A stretch of 64,000 nt of DNA, from contig NZ_JAEKJR010000002.1 of NCBI RefSeq assembly GCF_017303155.1, positions 1,674,001-1,738,000 of the forward strand, read 5' to 3'. How positions within the stretch are numbered: position 1 is the first letter of the stretch; each line of letters starts with the position of its first letter. Made by a program: the position numbers and the translations under genes. The notes under the pieces are model-generated. The model saw only the letters and a program-made list of their open reading frames with translations. It was not told the origin of the DNA and made no database searches. This document shows positions 46,901 to 55,207 of the stretch, piece by piece. The DNA is from Microbulbifer salipaludis. GTDB lineage: Bacteria > Pseudomonadota > Gammaproteobacteria > Pseudomonadales > Cellvibrionaceae.

Positions 46901-47419
46901 CTGTATATGGAAATGCTGGATCACGCGGTAAAGGCCATTCGCGAGGGACGCACCCCGAATATCGATGAGCCCCTGGAATCTCCCGCGGTCGACGTCAACC
47001 TGCGGGTGCCGGCGCTGATCCCGGAAGACTACCTGCCGGACGTGCACAGCCGCCTGATCATGTACAAGCGGATCGCCAATGCGGAGGACAAGGCGGCCCT
47101 GAAAGAGCTGCAGGTGGAGATGATCGACCGCTTCGGACTGCTGCCAGAGCCGGTGAAGCACCTGTTCCGCATTACCGAGATCAAGCTACAGGCCAACAGG
47201 ATGGGCATTCGCAAGCTGGAGGCCTCGGCCACCGGTGGGCGCATCGAGTTTTCCGAAAATGCCAAGGTCGATCCACTGACCCTGGTGAAGATGGTGCAGA
47301 CACGCCCCACAACCTACCGACTGCAGGGCGCCAACCAGTTGAACTTTACCCTGGACGAGAGCGGCCCGGAGCAGCGCTTGCAGCAGGTCAATGAGGTTTT
47401 GCAACAGCTGTCCCAGTAA
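43934..47419 (+). CDS. mfd: Transcription-repair coupling factor Mfd
   Basis: Removes RNA polymerase stalled at DNA lesions and recruits UvrA. The 1161-residue protein (E. coli 1148) has the UvrB-like N terminus with GSLMDIFPMG and the RNAP-interacting domain near VVHIDHGVGRYKGL. The translocase has Walker A CGDVGFGKTEVA, DEEHRFG, NLTATPIPRTLNMA and QLHQLRGRVGRS. The C-terminal TRCF domain is complete. ATG follows AAGGAAAC. Antisense open frames inside it are shadows. Confidence 0.97.
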   Translation: MSQFPPLSPPAFRAPNDRQFWGQLHGASAALAVLTAARNSSAPTLLIARNSQEAQQLELQLKFFNKAGRDGDAEAAHSGLPIFQFPDWEILPYDTFSPHQDIISDRLATLYRLPQMQSGIVIAPVSTLLHRLAPKDYVAGNALILQEGQKFDLNKQRRLLEQAGYHCVDTVYEHGEFAVRGSLMDIFPMGSNLPYRIDLFDDEIESLRTFDPEDQRTIDTVERIHLLPAREFPMHKPGLAKFLERWHEQFEVDPGPVSIYQDISAGIAPAGIEYYLPLFFDQCASLFDYLPEGSQAFIQGDLQQPVESFWRETDNRYQSRRGDLTRPILEPRQVLLDIDEFYAALKSLPRAFFSPETLPDAAGNYNFASAVPPNLPVDGKSEQPLKALEAYLMEYSGRVLFCAESGGRREALLDLLSGIRLAPKTFDSWQGFLASDAQYGITVAAIDKGLLLEEPPLNLIAEPQLFGERVLQQRRRKKAKDDADNAVKNLAELRVGAPVVHIDHGVGRYKGLQSLDIDGQQAEFLTLEYGDGAKLYVPVASLHLISRYSGADEELAPLHKLGSETWQKAKRKAAEKVRDAAAELLDIYARREARVGHAFGDPGLAYREFTAGFPFEETPDQQLAIESVVGDMLSDKPMDRLVCGDVGFGKTEVAMRAAFVAAHGGKQVAMLVPTTLLAQQHFQSLQDRFADWPITIEVVSRFRSNKEVDAIKDRVAAGKVDILVGTHKLLQSDLKFKNLGLLIIDEEHRFGVRQKEKLKSLRAEVDILNLTATPIPRTLNMAMAGIRDLSVIATPPARRLSVKTFVRERDEALIKEAILREILRGGQVYFLHNEVKSIERLARELEALVPEARIGIGHGQMRERELEQVMSDFYHKRFNVLVCTTIIETGIDIPNANTILIERADKFGLAQLHQLRGRVGRSHHQAYAYLLTPNKRAMTADAVKRLEAISEAQDLGAGFTLATHDLEIRGAGELLGEEQSGQIQSVGFNLYMEMLDHAVKAIREGRTPNIDEPLESPAVDVNLRVPALIPEDYLPDVHSRLIMYKRIANAEDKAALKELQVEMIDRFGLLPEPVKHLFRITEIKLQANRMGIRKLEASATGGRIEFSENAKVDPLTLVKMVQTRPTTYRLQGANQLNFTLDESGPEQRLQQVNEVLQQLSQ

Positions 47420-47591
47420 CCACAATCCCGCGGCCGGTGCGCCCCGCCAGCGGTGGCGCAGTCGACACATTCGCCAATCAATCAATGCTAAGATGGGCAA
47501 ATTCGTCGCCAATCACGCGGCTCGGACAGCCCGGTACCAGACCGGGCGTCCACACCTATGTACATCGGCATAATGAATAAGCGGTATCAAC

Positions 47592-48563
47592 ATGACCCTT
47601 AACCACAAGCAGGTCACAGCTCGCCTGAAACAGCTGACCGGAACGGCCCTCCTTGCCCTGTGCGCGGCAGGCGCAGAGGCGGCGGGCTACGCGGGCACCC
47701 AGTTCGAAATTGAAATGGTGGTGTTCAGTCGCGAGAACGGTATGAGCCAGTCGCGCGAGACCTGGCCCGCGGCCCCCCAGCTTGCCTATGACAGCCACTG
47801 GGTGGACTTTGACACCCCCTCCCAGGCTGATCCGATGATCCCCGCCCTGCAGCCAGCACCCAACCAGCTGGACAACAAGGTGGCGGCATTGGCGCGCAGC
47901 GCGGGCTATGAGGTTCTGTTCCACAAGACATGGCGCCAGGTATTACAGACCGAGCGCAATGCGCCGGCCATCCTGATAAACGGCGGCCCGGTGGACGGCA
48001 ACCACCACCAGCTGGAGGGCAGCGTTACCCTGAGCGTATCCCGCTATCTGCACCTGAGTACGGATCTGTGGCTGAGCGAATGGCTGCCAAACCAGATCGA
48101 CATGTCCAGCTACGGTGCGGTCAACTCTGGCACCAACACCAACACCGACACCGATATCCCGGCACTCGCCGCACCAAGGGGCATTTCTGTCCCCACGCGA
48201 CCACGTGCGCCCGTGACACAAGCTGCTACGACGCTCGCCGGTGACGAGCCCATGGATCTTGGCAATCTGGGGGGCGCTACGGCACAAACGAATGACTACG
48301 AATACAGCACCACCAGCGGTTACAGCACTGCAGCCGATGCCGCTGTTTTTCATGGGGAAAACACCCCGCAAGATGCCGCAACGGCCGAGCCCGCCGTAAA
48401 ATTAGCCGAGCGAGTCGCGGTGCTCAATGAGGAGCGCCGCCTGCGCAGCGGCGAGCTCCATTATATTGACCACCCCAAGCTGGGCGTGTTGATTGAGGTG
48501 CGCACGATTGAGCAGATCGAGGAGCCCACAGCCCAGGAAGGCGCTATCGGCGTAACGCCCTGA
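47592..48563 (+). CDS. csiV: Peptidoglycan-binding protein CsiV
   Basis: A 323-residue exported protein encoded after mfd, as in Vibrio, Shewanella and Pseudomonas. The signal peptide ends near CAAGAEA/AG. FEIEMVVFSREN, WRQVL, LEGSVTLSVSRYLHLSTDLWL and the C-terminal RRLRSGELHYIDHPKLGVLI are typical. CsiV binds murein and was linked to sensitivity to cell-wall signals. A low-complexity Thr/Asn/Ala linker lies in residues 175-260, including NTNTDTD. No strong ribosome site is visible. Confidence 0.85.
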   Translation: MTLNHKQVTARLKQLTGTALLALCAAGAEAAGYAGTQFEIEMVVFSRENGMSQSRETWPAAPQLAYDSHWVDFDTPSQADPMIPALQPAPNQLDNKVAALARSAGYEVLFHKTWRQVLQTERNAPAILINGGPVDGNHHQLEGSVTLSVSRYLHLSTDLWLSEWLPNQIDMSSYGAVNSGTNTNTDTDIPALAAPRGISVPTRPRAPVTQAATTLAGDEPMDLGNLGGATAQTNDYEYSTTSGYSTAADAAVFHGENTPQDAATAEPAVKLAERVAVLNEERRLRSGELHYIDHPKLGVLIEVRTIEQIEEPTAQEGAIGVTP

Positions 48564-48588
48564 GCCTGTAAAAATATATTCTCCACAG

Positions 48589-48608
48589 CGGCCCGCAAGG
48601 GCCGTTTT
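48589..48608 (+). terminator. Terminator after csiV
   Basis: Six-bp stem CGGCCC/GGGCCG with GCAA loop, then TTTT (48605-48608). It separates csiV from the DUF819 gene. Confidence 0.75.
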
Positions 48609-48661
48609 CCGTTGTAATCAGCAATACGTTCAGACACACACTAATAACAATCGGATTCAGC

Positions 48662-49897
48662 ATGATAACGAATGACGCAATTATTCTGGGGATGCTCGCG
48701 GCCATCCTCGGCCTGGTGTTTTATACGGCAAGCAGCGAGCAACGCTTCTGGAAGCGCTTCTACCGTTTTGTACCCGCCCTGCTACTGTGTTATTTCCTGC
48801 CTTCCCTGCTCACCACCTTCCACATTATCGACGCGCATAATTCCAATCTTTACTTTGTGGCATCGCGCTATTTACTGCCTGCCAGCCTGGTGTTGCTCAC
48901 ACTCAGCATCGACCTGAGAGGCATAATCAATCTTGGCCCCAAAGCGTTGATCATGTTTTTAACCGGTACGGTCGGTATCGTCATTGGTGGGCCGCTCGCT
49001 CTGCTGATCATGTCGGCGATCGACCCAGGCCTGCTGAACGGTAACGGCCCTGATGCCATCTGGCGCGGTATGACCACGGTTGCCGGCAGCTGGATCGGTG
49101 GCGGTGCAAATCAGGCGGCAATGAAGGAGATCTTCGATGTCGGCGGCAACGTCTTTTCCGCGATGGTGGCGGTAGATGTCATCGTCGCCAACCTGTGGAT
49201 GGCCGTGCTGCTGATTATGGCCGGTAACGCAAAGCAGCTGGATGCGCGCCGGGGCGCAGACACCTCCAGCATCAATGCTCTGCGTGAGCGCGTGGAAACC
49301 ATGCAGCGCAAGCACTCGCGCAACCCCACCCTGCAGGACCTCATGCTGATTGCGGCGGTGGGCTTCGGTATTACCGCCATTGCCCATGCCTGTGCGGACT
49401 TCCTGGCCCCGTGGTTCCAGACCCACGCGCCGCACATGGCCCGCTTCAGTTTCACCAGCCCGTTTTTCTGGCTCATCGTTGTGGCCACCACCCTGGGGAT
49501 TGCCATGGCGTTTACCCCGGCGAAAAAGCTGGAGGGCGCTGGCGCGGCCAAGGTCGGGTCGGTATTTATTTACTTCCTGGTAGCCACCATTGGCACCCAC
49601 ATGGATATTACGGCACTGAAAAACAGCCCGGAGCTGTTTGTGCTGGGCGCAATCTGGATGAGTATCCATGCCGGACTGATATTGCTGGTTTCCAAGCTGA
49701 TCAAGGCGCCCACCTTCTTTATGGCTGTGGGCAGTCAGGCAAACGTGGGCGGCGCCGCTTCCGCGCCGGTGGTGGCGGCCGCTTTCCACCCCTCACTGGC
49801 ACCCGTGGGGGTACTCCTTGCGGTGATGGGTTACGCCCTGGGCACCTATGCGGCCTGGTTCTGCGGGCAGCTGTTACGCATCGTTGGTGCCGGTTGA
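48662..49897 (+). CDS. DUF819 family membrane transporter
   Basis: A 411-residue polytopic membrane protein with about ten hydrophobic segments. Motifs TVAGSWIGGGANQAAMKEIF and VGSQANVGGAASAPVVAAAFHPSL are the conserved Gly-rich repeats of the DUF819/YjcL family and suggest an inverted-repeat transporter fold. The substrate is unknown; a carboxylate or amino-acid derivative is one guess. A large terminator lies right after the stop. Confidence 0.88.
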   Translation: MITNDAIILGMLAAILGLVFYTASSEQRFWKRFYRFVPALLLCYFLPSLLTTFHIIDAHNSNLYFVASRYLLPASLVLLTLSIDLRGIINLGPKALIMFLTGTVGIVIGGPLALLIMSAIDPGLLNGNGPDAIWRGMTTVAGSWIGGGANQAAMKEIFDVGGNVFSAMVAVDVIVANLWMAVLLIMAGNAKQLDARRGADTSSINALRERVETMQRKHSRNPTLQDLMLIAAVGFGITAIAHACADFLAPWFQTHAPHMARFSFTSPFFWLIVVATTLGIAMAFTPAKKLEGAGAAKVGSVFIYFLVATIGTHMDITALKNSPELFVLGAIWMSIHAGLILLVSKLIKAPTFFMAVGSQANVGGAASAPVVAAAFHPSLAPVGVLLAVMGYALGTYAAWFCGQLLRIVGAG

Positions 49898-49945
49898 TCG
49901 ACACCGGCGATAGTGGAAAAAAGACACCCACAAGAAAATCGCCAT

Positions 49946-49996
49946 AAAAAAAGCCCAGGCGGCTTCGGGATCTCCCCGAGCCGCCTGGGCTTTTTT
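49946..49996. terminator. Strong bidirectional terminator
   Basis: Long stem AAGCCCAGGCGGCT paired with AGCCGCCTGGGCTT, extended by CGGG/CCCG, flanked by an A run and TTTTTT. It serves the DUF819 gene and the convergent cold-shock gene. Confidence 0.92.
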
Positions 49997-50018
49997 ATTG
50001 CCGATGTTACTCGACTAT

Positions 50019-50048
50019 CGCTGTCGTGCGCTGTCGTGCGCTGTCGTG
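50019..50048 (+). repeat. Three tandem copies of a 10-base unit
   Basis: CGCTGTCGTG occurs at 50019-50028, 50029-50038 and 50039-50048 without gaps, in the spacer downstream of the cold-shock gene. Confidence 0.85.
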
Positions 50049-50149
50049 GCGCAAAGTGCGCACTTTGGCTAACGACGTAGCAAGCAATATTCCATCGATA
50101 CAAACACGGCCAAACTGTCTACGGAATCGAGTGCGCGTTGAATCGCGAA

Positions 50150-50365
50150 TTACTCGCAGGGCACTACATCTTCCGCGAGCAGGCCTTTATCCCCCTGCTG
50201 CATTTCAAATTCGACGGCCTGCCCTTCGTTGAGGGTTTTGTAGCCGTCACCGCGAATGCTGCGGTAGTGAACGAAGATATCCTCGGAACCTTCAGCGCAG
50301 GTGATAAAACCATAACCCCGGGCATTGTTAAACCACTTCACTGTACCCGTAACGCGATCACTCAT
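50150..50365 (-). CDS. Cold-shock domain protein (CspD-like)
   Basis: A 71-residue OB-fold nucleic-acid binder. RNP1 is ARGYGFIT and RNP2 is [19 protein letters not shown] starts the domain. [20 protein letters not shown] is closer to CspD than to CspA. ATG 50365 follows GAGGTTGGCTTA; an earlier in-frame start is unnecessary. A candidate promoter lies about 138 bases upstream, giving a long leader as is common for cold-shock mRNAs. Confidence 0.93.
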   Translation of the reverse strand: MSDRVTGTVKWFNNARGYGFITCAEGSEDIFVHYRSIRGDGYKTLNEGQAVEFEMQQGDKGLLAEDVVPCE

Positions 50366-50502
50366 TAAGCCAACCTCATTTATTGTTATTGCGCTCACCC
50401 CGGTTGCGGGCAATACGCCTACCCCAATTGCCGAAAGCCACCGGACAACGGCAGCCTGCAGTCTCGAAGCGCCTGTGCGGTCATCCGCAGAGGTCGTTAC
50501 CG

Positions 50503-50531
50503 ATTCTTAGATAAAACAGCGCCACTGTCTA
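50503..50531 (-). promoter_or_regulatory. Candidate promoter of the cold-shock gene
   Basis: On the minus strand TAGACA (50531-50526) and AAGAAT (50508-50503) are separated by exactly 17 bases. The transcript would have a leader of about 130 bases before the ATG at 50365. Confidence 0.5.
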
Positions 50532-50655
50532 GGTTTCCGCGTGAAATTAATGTTACTTCCTGCCTGCGATGCGCAATAAATCACCAGATATGCATCAAAA
50601 GGGTCACATGATTTGACAATGTATGCCGTTGCGGAAAATGTCACTTAACTGTCAT

Positions 50656-51774
50656 TCAGGACCCAGCCGGCACTTCCCGCGCTCCGCCAATTGCCAGCTC
50701 CGGCAGATCGGCAATATGCAGGGTGGAGGTCGGGAAGGCACAGGACGCGCCGTGCTGCTCAATAATCTTCAGAATCTGCAACAGCACATCCTGCTTGATC
50801 TCGTGATAGCGCACCCACTCGGTGGTTTTGGTAAATGTGTAGATAAAGAAGTCGAGCGACGACGGCGCGAAGGAATTGAAATTCACAATCAGCGTCTGGT
50901 TGGTATCGATTTCCGGATGCTGTTCAAGCATCGCACGCACATCTTTCACAATGGGCGCCATAAGGTGTGCATCGTCGTAACGGATACCAACCGTTTCGTA
51001 GATCCGACGGTTCAGCATGCGCGAGGGGTTTTCCACCGAAATCTGGGTAAAGATCCCGTTGGGAATGTACAGCGGACGCTTGTCAAAGGTGCGGATGCGG
51101 GTCAGGCGCCAACCAATATCTTCCACCGTGCCTTCGATCTCCTTGTCAGGAGAGCGCACCCAATCTCCAACCTTAAACGGGCGGTCCAGGTAGATCATCA
51201 GCCCACCAAAAAAGTTGGCCAGCAAATCTTTTGCCGCAAAACCAATCGCCAGGCCACCAATACCGCCGAACGCCAGCACACCGCTGATGCTGTACCCGAA
51301 GTGCTGCATGATCACCATCGCCGCGGTAATGATGATGGAAGCACGCACCAGTTTGCCTACGGCGCGCACGGTTGTGGCATCCATCGGCTTTCCCATGAAG
51401 CGCGGGTCGGCAAGATTGGTTTCTACCGCCTTGGCAAACCGCAGGGCAAACCAGGTAATCAGTACAATGAAGCCGATCTCACGCACGGTACCGGCGTAAT
51501 TGAAAATTTCTGCGCTCGTTGCCTTGCCGGCACGCGCCGCTGCCAGCGACAGCCCCACCAGCCACACCACAATGGATGCGGGTGGATTGATGGCCCCGCA
51601 CAGCGCGTCATCCCATGGGTTGACAGTGCGTTCCGCCCTCGCCTGCAAGCGCGCCACAAACAGCGCCAGTATCCACGCCGCAAAGGCGGTGGCGAGCACA
51701 ATTAGAAAAACCTCGGCAATCCAGAAACGGTCTTCCCCCACCAGGGAGCGTATAAACGCCTTAGCCTGCTCCAC
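50656..51774 (-). CDS. Small-conductance mechanosensitive channel family (MscS)
   Basis: A 372-residue MscS-family channel. Four to five hydrophobic segments precede the pore helix, where GVLAFGGIGGLAIGFAAKDLLANFFGG has the Gly/Ala pattern of TM3. The beta domain VGDWVRSPDKEIEGTVEDIGWRLTRIRTFD and a C-terminal domain follow. The start is GTG 51774, after GGAG at good spacing. It is longer than E. coli MscS (286), like YbdG/YnaI types. It is 98 bases downstream of nagZ. Confidence 0.88.
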   Translation of the reverse strand: MEQAKAFIRSLVGEDRFWIAEVFLIVLATAFAAWILALFVARLQARAERTVNPWDDALCGAINPPASIVVWLVGLSLAAARAGKATSAEIFNYAGTVREIGFIVLITWFALRFAKAVETNLADPRFMGKPMDATTVRAVGKLVRASIIITAAMVIMQHFGYSISGVLAFGGIGGLAIGFAAKDLLANFFGGLMIYLDRPFKVGDWVRSPDKEIEGTVEDIGWRLTRIRTFDKRPLYIPNGIFTQISVENPSRMLNRRIYETVGIRYDDAHLMAPIVKDVRAMLEQHPEIDTNQTLIVNFNSFAPSSLDFFIYTFTKTTEWVRYHEIKQDVLLQILKIIEQHGASCAFPTSTLHIADLPELAIGGAREVPAGS

Positions 51775-51872
51775 AAATCACTCCATACGTCGACGATGTT
51801 CAAGATTAAAAAGTCTCTGCCGATTTATCGTTGTCTGGCAGAGTCAGTAATACAGTTGTTTATTCTGCGGAT

Positions 51873-52886
51873 TTACATCCAGGATGCCAGCCACGCGCGG
51901 GTAGCCTGCCAGCGGGATGACTGTTCGAGCGAAGCCCAGTTTTCTATAACTGGCTTACCCCGCATACGTTCGAGGCGGCGGCTGGATAGCGGGTTGGGTT
52001 CGTAACCTTCCAGTGCCGAGAGCACTTCCAGCGCACCCTCGCGGTTATTGCACACGACCCCCATATCGCAGCCCGCCTGCATCGCCGCCCGAATTCTCTC
52101 GGCATAACCACCGGCCGCGCCGGCGCCTTCCATAGTGAGGTCATCGCTGAAGATCACTCCGTCAAAGCCAAGCCGCTTGCGCAGGATCTCCTGTAACCAG
52201 AAGCGAGAAAAACCCACCGGGTTCTCGTCCACTTTCTCAAACCGGATGTGCGCTGGCATAACGGCTTCCAGCTCCCCGGCGGCAATACAGTCGGCAAATG
52301 GCTGGCCATCGGCCGCCAGTACTTCTTCCAGCGTGCGATGATCCACCGGCAGCTCTTCATGACTATCTTCGAGCACCTGCCCGTGCCCCGGGAAATGCTT
52401 GCCGGTGGTCGCCATACCCGCCTCATGCATACCCGCCATAAACGGGCGCGCTTTGGCCGCGAGCGCCAGCGGGTCGCAGGCGAAACTGCGGTCGCCAACA
52501 ATACGACAGAAGTTATCATCGGCATCCAGTACCGGTGCGAAACTGAAGTCGATGCCCACCGCCAGCAGCTCGGCGGCGAGCAGCCACCCCACGTCTTTCA
52601 GCTGTTGGCGATCCGCCTGCGCGCTGAGCGCCTGCATGGACGGTAAACGGGTAAAGGAATCCCGGAAGCGCTGCACCCGCCCACCTTCCTGGTCCACGGC
52701 CAGTAGGATGCCTGGCCGCTCACTGCGGATGTCCGCCACCAGCGCTTCCAGCTGTGGACGGTCGCGGTAGTTGCGCGCGAAAAAAATCAAACCGCCAACC
52801 TGCGGGTGACGCAGCAGTTCGCGGTCTTCCGTCGTGAGTTCCGTACCCTCGACATCAATCATCACCGGACCAATCTGATCGGACAT
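51873..52886 (-). CDS. nagZ: Beta-N-acetylhexosaminidase NagZ
   Basis: Cytoplasmic glycoside hydrolase (family 3) that removes GlcNAc from 1,6-anhydroMurNAc-peptides during murein recycling. The 337-residue protein has LAVDQEGGRVQRF, FSFAPVLD, the catalytic loop GKHFPGHG and FSDDLTMEGA with the nucleophile Asp. The length is normal. NagZ affects beta-lactamase induction in species with AmpC. It sits next to psrA, as recalled from Pseudomonas (nagZ-psrA-lexA). Confidence 0.95.
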   Translation of the reverse strand: MSDQIGPVMIDVEGTELTTEDRELLRHPQVGGLIFFARNYRDRPQLEALVADIRSERPGILLAVDQEGGRVQRFRDSFTRLPSMQALSAQADRQQLKDVGWLLAAELLAVGIDFSFAPVLDADDNFCRIVGDRSFACDPLALAAKARPFMAGMHEAGMATTGKHFPGHGQVLEDSHEELPVDHRTLEEVLAADGQPFADCIAAGELEAVMPAHIRFEKVDENPVGFSRFWLQEILRKRLGFDGVIFSDDLTMEGAGAAGGYAERIRAAMQAGCDMGVVCNNREGALEVLSALEGYEPNPLSSRRLERMRGKPVIENWASLEQSSRWQATRAWLASWM

Positions 52887-52988
52887 GAATTCCAGCTCCC
52901 ACTCTCTGTCACTGTTGTTGCAGCGAAGTTGTTGCAGCGAAGGCGCGCAATATCGGCTCCGTTGACGTCCATAACTCGCAGTGAAGGA

Positions 52989-53645
52989 TCAAGTATCTTT
53001 GGGCTCCGCAGCCGTCAGCATTGCCGCTGCGGCAGGCGCAAGTCGCGCCAGGGTCTCGTCAAGGCTGCTCTCGGCACCGAAGTCTTCCCGAAGGATAGCT
53101 TCGATTGCGTCGAAGCTCGACAGGGAAAAGATGGTCGCACCCAACATAAAATACAGCCGCCAGTAGAAGGTAACCGGGTCCACGTGCGGCAACGTATTGG
53201 CGAGCAGCCCGGCAAACCGACGGTAGCTGGCCCCATAGCGAGACACAATGAACCTCCGCAGGTGGCCCTGCGACTGGGTGTAGGCGAGGCCCAGCAGCCC
53301 CATAAAGCGCTTGGGGTCTCTCCCCTCCTTTGCCAGGCCAGCGAGGGCCACGCGGTAGAGGCTCTCTAGCAAATCATCTACCTGTAACTGCGCACCCGGA
53401 GAGGTTTCGAGTTGCGCCTGTCGGCGGCTGAGTTCCTTATCCAGGTTCTCCGTAAATGGGGTCAGAAACCGCTCAAATACCGCCTGTATCAGCTCTTTTT
53501 TCGAACCAAAGTGATAATTTACCGCCGCCAGATTAACGCCCGCCGTGCTGGTTATGGTCCGCAGTGAGGTCTCGGTAAATCCGCGTTCGGCAAACAGCAC
53601 CTCGGCGGCGTCCAGTATACGGTTGACGGTGTCCAGCTGACTCAT
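52989..53645 (-). CDS. psrA: TetR family regulator, PsrA-like
   Basis: A 218-residue regulator whose N terminus, VNRILDAAEVLFAERGFTET with AGVNLAAVNYHFGSKKELIQ, is very close to Pseudomonas PsrA. The helical ligand-binding domain includes GLAYTQSQGHLRRFI and WRLYFMLGA. PsrA binds long-chain fatty acids and controls beta-oxidation and rpoS. Its position beside nagZ and near lexA supports this. The symbol is by similarity and synteny. The palindromes upstream are candidate autoregulatory sites. Confidence 0.8.
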   Translation of the reverse strand: MSQLDTVNRILDAAEVLFAERGFTETSLRTITSTAGVNLAAVNYHFGSKKELIQAVFERFLTPFTENLDKELSRRQAQLETSPGAQLQVDDLLESLYRVALAGLAKEGRDPKRFMGLLGLAYTQSQGHLRRFIVSRYGASYRRFAGLLANTLPHVDPVTFYWRLYFMLGATIFSLSSFDAIEAILREDFGAESSLDETLARLAPAAAAMLTAAEPKDT

Positions 53646-53655
53646 GTCCTGCTCA

Positions 53656-53687
53656 CAGTTTCAAACTGATAATTAAAACGTTTGTTT
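53656..53687. promoter_or_regulatory. Candidate PsrA autoregulatory sites
   Basis: AAAC-N4-GTTT (53676-53687) fits the core of the published PsrA pattern (C/G)AAAC-N2-4-GTTT(C/G), except for the outermost bases. A 13-base palindrome CAGTTTCAAACTG (53656-53668) lies next to it. Both are within 45 bases upstream of the psrA ATG. Confidence 0.5.
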
Positions 53688-53915
53688 AAAGCGAGAGACT
53701 AGCATAGTCGCCCCGGCACGGCAGCCCATCTGCATTGCACGGTCGACACAGAATTTGCGCCACTGGTGAAACCGCCCTCGCATCCGCGCGCGCCAAAGTT
53801 CCACCGCACGACATTTGCGACCTGCCAGTTACCAAGACCTCCCGCCCCACACTAGATTGAGTTCAGAGGCTCCACTATTGCGAGCCACAGGATATTGACC
53901 CGGGAGGGCCACATC

Positions 53916-54248
53916 ATGGCAAGAATTGCTCCTGAAATTGGTAGCTGGTTTGAAAATTTCGACAGTGGCGACTTGTTCGAAGTGGTGGCCGTAGACCACC
54001 CATCCCGCACCATTGAAATCCAGTACCTGGACGGTTCACTGGGGGAAATCGACTTCCAGAGCTGGCCAAGATTACCGGTGATCGGCGCCGCGGAACCGGA
54101 AAACGCCAATGCCGGCTACGGTATCCTTGCGGAAGAAATGCAGGATGAGGAAGACTCGGGATTCCGCAGCCCGATTCTTTCACCGGTGCAGAGCGCCATC
54201 GACCGGCTGGAGGGTGAATCGTATCCGGGAACCGACGATATCTTCTGA
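53916..54248 (+). CDS. DUF6763 family protein
   Basis: A 110-residue acidic protein starting MARIAPEIGSWFENFDSGDL, followed by FEVVAVDHPSRTIEIQYLDGS and EIDFQSW, which matches small gammaproteobacterial proteins assigned to DUF6763. No signal peptide or membrane helix. ATG 53916 was preferred over an ATG seven codons earlier because GGGAGGG lies at good spacing. The function is unknown. Confidence 0.75.
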   Translation: MARIAPEIGSWFENFDSGDLFEVVAVDHPSRTIEIQYLDGSLGEIDFQSWPRLPVIGAAEPENANAGYGILAEEMQDEEDSGFRSPILSPVQSAIDRLEGESYPGTDDIF

Positions 54249-54341
54249 CGTGAGAACCGGTAACCTCACAACCGACCAGAAACCTGCCCGCCTCGCCCCA
54301 GAGAGTTTTCGGCCTTTACAGTGCTGAAAACCGGCGATGAA

Positions 54342-54992
54342 TTACTGAGTCTCCCCGTCACACTCACGGATAAACTCGATAATGATCTGCGCCGCTTCAT
54401 CGACGGTATCAACCAGTGTGAACAGGCTCAGGTCATCGGCATCAATGCAGCCCCGCGCCAGTACGGTATTGCGCATCCAGTCCACGAGTCCTGCCCAATA
54501 CTGCTTACCCACCAACACAATGGGGAAGCGCCGCACCTTGCGTGTCTGCACCAGCGTGAGCGCTTCAAACAACTCATCCAGGGTGCCATAGCCCCCGGGC
54601 ATGGCAATAAAGCCCATCGCGTGTTTGACGAACATAAATTTACGCACAAAGAAATAGCGAAAGTTCAGATTGATATCGAGATAGGCATTGGGCAATTGCT
54701 CGTGAGGCAATTCGATACTCAACCCGATGGATTCACCAGACTGGCAAAACGCACCGCGATTACAGGCCTCCATAATCCCCGGCCCACCACCGGTAATCAC
54801 CGGCACTCCTTCGCAGGCCAGCAATTCCCCGAGGCGTTGCGCCTCCTGATATTCCGCCGCCTGTTCAGGGAACCGCGCACTGCCAAACACGGTGACAGCA
54901 CCCTTGAGGGTAATCAGCCGCTCGATACCATCCACGAGTTCAGACTGAATACGCAGCACTCGCCATGCTTCGGGCATTTTTGCATCCAGCAT
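54342..54992 (-). CDS. LOG family protein (Rossmann-fold nucleotide phosphoribohydrolase-like)
   Basis: A 216-residue TIGR00730/LOG-like protein. VTVFGSARF, ITGGGPGIMEACNRGA and the signature PGGYGTLDELFEALT are present. Plant LOG enzymes release cytokinin bases; bacterial members hydrolyse AMP or similar nucleotides. ATG 54992 follows AAGGAG at good spacing, so the longer open frame upstream is not used. It is divergent from lexA; the two share about 215 bases of promoter region. Confidence 0.88.
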   Translation of the reverse strand: MLDAKMPEAWRVLRIQSELVDGIERLITLKGAVTVFGSARFPEQAAEYQEAQRLGELLACEGVPVITGGGPGIMEACNRGAFCQSGESIGLSIELPHEQLPNAYLDINLNFRYFFVRKFMFVKHAMGFIAMPGGYGTLDELFEALTLVQTRKVRRFPIVLVGKQYWAGLVDWMRNTVLARGCIDADDLSLFTLVDTVDEAAQIIIEFIRECDGETQ

Positions 54993-55109
54993 ATGCCAGC
55001 TCCTTATGAATATGCCTGGCGAAGTGCATGGGCGATGTGAGCGATACACACCGAACCCCATACACCAAACCCGCTTACAGTCTAGCAGTTCACGCAATCC
55101 ACCCAGCGT

Positions 55110-55161
55110 TTGCGGCCCCGCCAAATCTGTATATAATCACAGCAACTGTATAAAAATACAG
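55110..55161 (+). promoter_or_regulatory. lexA promoter with two SOS boxes
   Basis: Two CTG-N10-CAG boxes: CTGTATATAATCACAG (55127-55142) and CTGTATAAAAATACAG (55146-55161). TATAAT (55132-55137) lies inside the first, and TTGCGG (55110-55115) is a -35 with a 16-base spacer. Paired boxes match the autoregulated lexA genes of gammaproteobacteria. Confidence 0.92.
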
Positions 55162-55207
55162 ACCCCGGGAAATCGGGATGGAAGATCTCGAATAACAGGA
55201 ACTGCCC

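Noticed and set aside
45284-47161. Long minus-strand open frame (625 codons) inside mfd
   Set aside because: Fully antisense to conserved Mfd motifs; typical shadow frame of GC-rich coding DNA.
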